Below, piece after piece: positions 60,930 through 64,000 of a DNA stretch of 64,000 nucleotides; the first letter of the stretch is position 1; every line of letters starts with the position of its first letter. Location of the stretch: the NCBI RefSeq assembly GCF_030445035.2, contig NC_080677.1, forward strand, positions 104,219,513-104,283,512. Direction: 5' to 3'. Both the position numbers and the translations under genes were made by a program. The notes beneath the pieces were generated by a model, which did no database searches, was not told where the DNA came from, and saw only the letters and a program-made list of their open reading frames with translations. The DNA comes from Dasypus novemcinctus. Its lineage: Eukaryota > Chordata > Mammalia > Cingulata > Dasypodidae.

Positions 60930-61530
60930 TATGTTCATTTATTTATCCATTCATCAATATCTTATTCAATAAAAAAACACTTTTTATTGAATGGTGCTAA
61001 GTTAGGTGTGGCATATAAAAGATATCTGATATTGCTTTTCTGTGTTAGAAGGCCCTAAAGATGAGGAGAGTGAAATAAACTCCTTTGTGTTTTTGGTAAA
61101 ATGAGCAAAGGGGGCTGGAGCAAAAAGAAGAGTCTGGAGAGGTCAGCAGAATTGTACCATATGGAATCTTACTATTTATGTAAAGGGTTGAGGTTTTTAT
61201 CTTAACAATGACAAGACCTTAAAAATATTCAGCACATTAGTGGCAGTCCCATATTTAAAATGTATTTATTTGGGAAATGAATATGGTGGGATGAACGTTA
61301 AAACTTTGAAACCAGTTAGGAAAGTTTTGCAATTATCTAGGCAAGTGTGATTTTGACTAATGATGTATCAGTGAAGATGGAAAGACATGGAAGTTAAGAG
61401 AGTAAAGTTGATAGAACTTGCTAATAGATTGGATTCAAGGCATATGGAAGAAATTGGGGTTAAGAAGAATAATGGATTTACTCTTAAAGTGAGTAGCAGA
61501 AAGGGAAGATGTGAGAGAGAGGGAAAAAAC
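60930..61530 (+). mobile_element. Ancient mammalian interspersed repeat, family unsure
   Basis: The order GGTCAGCAGAATTGTACC, GTTGAGGTTTTTATCTTAAC, ACCAGTTAGGAAAGTTTTGC, AATTATCTAGGCAAGTGTG, GAACTTGCTAATAGATTGG tracks a widespread old mammalian repeat (GGTCAG..., TTTGGACTTTATCC..., ACCAGTTAGGAGGCTATTGCAATAATCCAGGC..., TTTGCTGATGGATTGG). It may be L2-related; I cannot assign the family. Confidence 0.55.
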
Positions 61531-61539
61531 AACTGGACT

Positions 61540-64000
61540 AAATTTTAAATGAAATTGCCTTTGAATCATGTTTAAATCAATGCACAATTATAGCAGCAAA
61601 TAGACAAATTTTCAGAAAATGTTTACAAGTACATAATTTGGATCCCTCACATGTGATCTTTATCTGTTTTCACTGAACTAAGGGCAATGTTCATTATTAC
61701 AGAACATCAGCCCTATTCAAACTAGCAATTAGATTTGAATTGTGTTTTAATGTGTTAAATTGGAACAATGAATATAATAACATATGAAGATTGATAAGAG
61801 TTTTCAACCAGATAATATATAAAAAGCACCAATTTAGTGATTAGCTCTGATCAACTCTTAAAAAAATGACAGTTGTCAGAACTATCCATTTTAACATATA
61901 CAATTTCTGTGACTTGGAGTTCACTTTGTCATTAACTTGTTCTCAGTGGAGGTGGAGAAATAACCCTCTTGCTTAAGCTGAAGGCTAAAATGCCTGAAGA
62001 GTACTGGAACCCCTGGTGTTTCACTGACATTCTTCCAAGTATAATCTCAATGCATTTTCTTTGGTAAAGTTATCTCAAGGTACAATCATTATACATTTAA
62101 TAACTGGGAGCCCCAGCGATGTACCTAAATCATGCAATGTCCATATTTTTAAGTCTGGACCTATACTTTTGAAATCTCTCAGATTAAACCACTGTATCCA
62201 ATTAGTAAGCAAGACTGATTCTTATCTCCACCATATGCAATTATCTATATTTCCAATCACAATGTTCTAGACCACTGGTTTGGGTCAGGCAATTACTCCA
62301 AACTTCAGCTACCATCAACAGCCCAACAGTTATTGAAATATGCATGCCGGGAATTAGAGAAATTTTGACTATTTCTCCTTAGACTCATTTATCTTGCATT
62401 GCTATATGCTACGAAAGAAAAGTTTGCCTCTACAGTGCCTAACCATCATACCAAAATCATGCTTGTTCCTTGGTCTCTTCAATCACAGCTTTTGAAATAG
62501 CTCTCCTTGTGTTTTATATATTTCTCCTAGGTAACTATGAAATAATTGAAAGCTGCCCTAGTGCTCCTACTTTTTCAGTTGAATTGTAGGCTTTGATGCT
62601 GTTGTGATTTCTTGGTGGCAGATTTTATTTTGTTAACAAGAGATTAGAATTATTTAGTAGCTTAGTCGTGGCTGAAGTATCCCATACAACATTTTTATAT
62701 TTTGGGTCTTTTATACAATTAATAGTGTTTTTTTTTGTTTTTGTTTTTCTTTTCAACATATTTTAGGATTAGTCAAGAAGTGGCATTATGGATTAAGCCA
62801 TTGTTTCAGAAAAAAAAAAACATAACATGACTGATGATACTGTAAATGTTAATTCCATTTTTATAAATCACAGCAAAATGTTTAATAGATTTTTCATTTT
62901 AATTTTATCTTCCTTTTTCTTGACTGTGAGAATATACACATTTGTGGCAGGACATTTAAAGCTCAGGACAGCTGATTGCAGACTGAGCAGATTCATACCC
63001 AAGCCTGTCCCAGTGTTCCACCATTACTATTTCTTGGCATTTTTAGCAAGAACATTATTTCAGATTCTGAATTTTTTATCTCCCTGCCTGACTGACTGCA
63101 TTTGAATATAGTGACCCTGAAATTATTGTACAGTAATTAGAAAAATGTTCAGTGGTTTTAAATTGGCAAATCACTGTGTATTATTAACTGCTATTCTATT
63201 CTGTAAATACTTCAGGTTGTTGCCTTGTACATTGCATGGATTTCTAAAGGGATAAATAATTTACTTTCAAGGCAGGAGCCTGCCACTATACAAGTTAACT
63301 CCATGTTCTGTATAAAAATATTGGTATATCTCTACTGATTCTTTGCATTCTCCTTCCATCTTGGATCTCATTAGCACTTTCTTAAGTAAGCATTTTCGTT
63401 GATTCTGATACTAATCTTGTTCACAAAATGACCTCATTCTTCATAGAAAAATGAATAATATATATGGAATTAGGAATTGAAAGGGATAGATAAAAGGTGT
63501 ATGTCTCTGACTTGGGTTTTTGAGGTATTTTATGATGTAGTACCTATTTTCTTATTGACTATGAAATTTTACTTCATAGTACTTCATAGTAGTATTTATC
63601 AATTGATGAATTGATTATTTTGACTTATGTAGTCGCACTTAGATTTGGCACTGTGCAGATTAATGAATTTATGTTCTTTCAAATTATTCTTCCTACCACT
63701 CTTGAACTGATATTGATAATGAGATGAAGATACTAAAATAATGCTTTTTTAGAGTCTTCATGAAATGAGCTCCAATGTTTCTATGAAAATTTATTTAGGT
63801 TTTCCCATTAGAATCACTAGAACACCCTACAAGGAAGGCATCCCTAAACAAAGAAGGGCCGGAGTTCTTTGTGCTAAATATTATAAGTGTGATTTATTTG
63901 CTGTTGATATCAGCTTTAGCTGAATATATGCCTTCTCTATGATAGTTTTTCCAAGTGTATGCTTATCAAATATGCTTATAGCAGTACTGTTTGAAATAAC
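61540..64000. other. AT-rich DNA, nothing recognised
   Basis: No repeat or coding sequence that I can name. A 92-codon + frame at 62827-63105 has a hydrophobic stretch (FILILSSFFLTV) but no family resemblance and no flanking gene signals. Confidence 0.45.

Noticed and set aside
62827..63105. 92-codon + frame with a hydrophobic segment
   Set aside because: AT-rich frame beginning in low-complexity sequence, without family resemblance, promoter or splice signals.
1..64000. CRISPR arrays, operons, integrons or phage modules
   Set aside because: The sequence is a mammalian genome with SINEs, L1s and LTRs; no regularly spaced repeats or bacterial-type gene strings occur.

Overview
This is mammalian nuclear DNA, almost certainly from an armadillo (Xenarthra, Dasypus type). 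The pointer is three copies of a roughly 425-490 bp tRNA-derived SINE of the DAS-III type (14121-14547 +, 24141-24631 -, 60098-60519 +) plus a dimeric short DAS-like SINE (21709-21912 -), all lineage-restricted families. I see no functional protein-coding gene, no exon of a known gene and no CRISPR, operon or bacterial feature. The window reads as intergenic or deep intronic DNA built from layers of transposable elements. Family names come from remembered consensus features, not from a search.

Layout. 1-10975: a full-length L1 (1085-10585, +, 14-bp target duplication) sits inside an older L1. 12822-13930: fragment of an endogenous retrovirus (LTR plus leader, -). 14121-14547: DAS SINE. 16150-16520: MaLR/ERVL-like LTR. 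16545-28950: an old antisense L1 split by a younger near-full-length antisense L1 (about 18705-25562), which itself carries two SINE insertions. 29210-38205: mosaic of L1 fragments in both orientations, with one LTR and a CT-rich microsatellite. 39260-42215: two adjacent L1 3' ends, each with an inverted 5' part (twin priming). 42287-46960: sparse ancient repeats (MER5-like, hAT-like, L2-like, MIR). 47256-48629: a processed retrocopy of inhibin alpha (INHA), minus strand. 49367-50753: two LTRs. 50912-58822: a provirus with paired LTRs in minus orientation, inserted into a MIR, with a nested solo LTR and a further LTR-like segment. 59200-61530: another LTR, a DAS SINE and an ancient repeat. The rest, to 64000, is AT-rich DNA in which I recognise nothing.

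The most informative objects are the INHA retrocopy, whose mature-hormone frame is still open although the pro-region is broken; the 7.9-kb provirus with a tRNA-Arg(UCU)-type primer site, 4-bp target duplication and no recognisable gag or pol; stem-loops in three different LTRs; an L1 lineage with a 2.6-kb 3'UTR containing a duplicated module; and three twin-primed L1 insertions in about 10 kb. I found no cooperating gene system: the functional content is the relics of reverse transcription.
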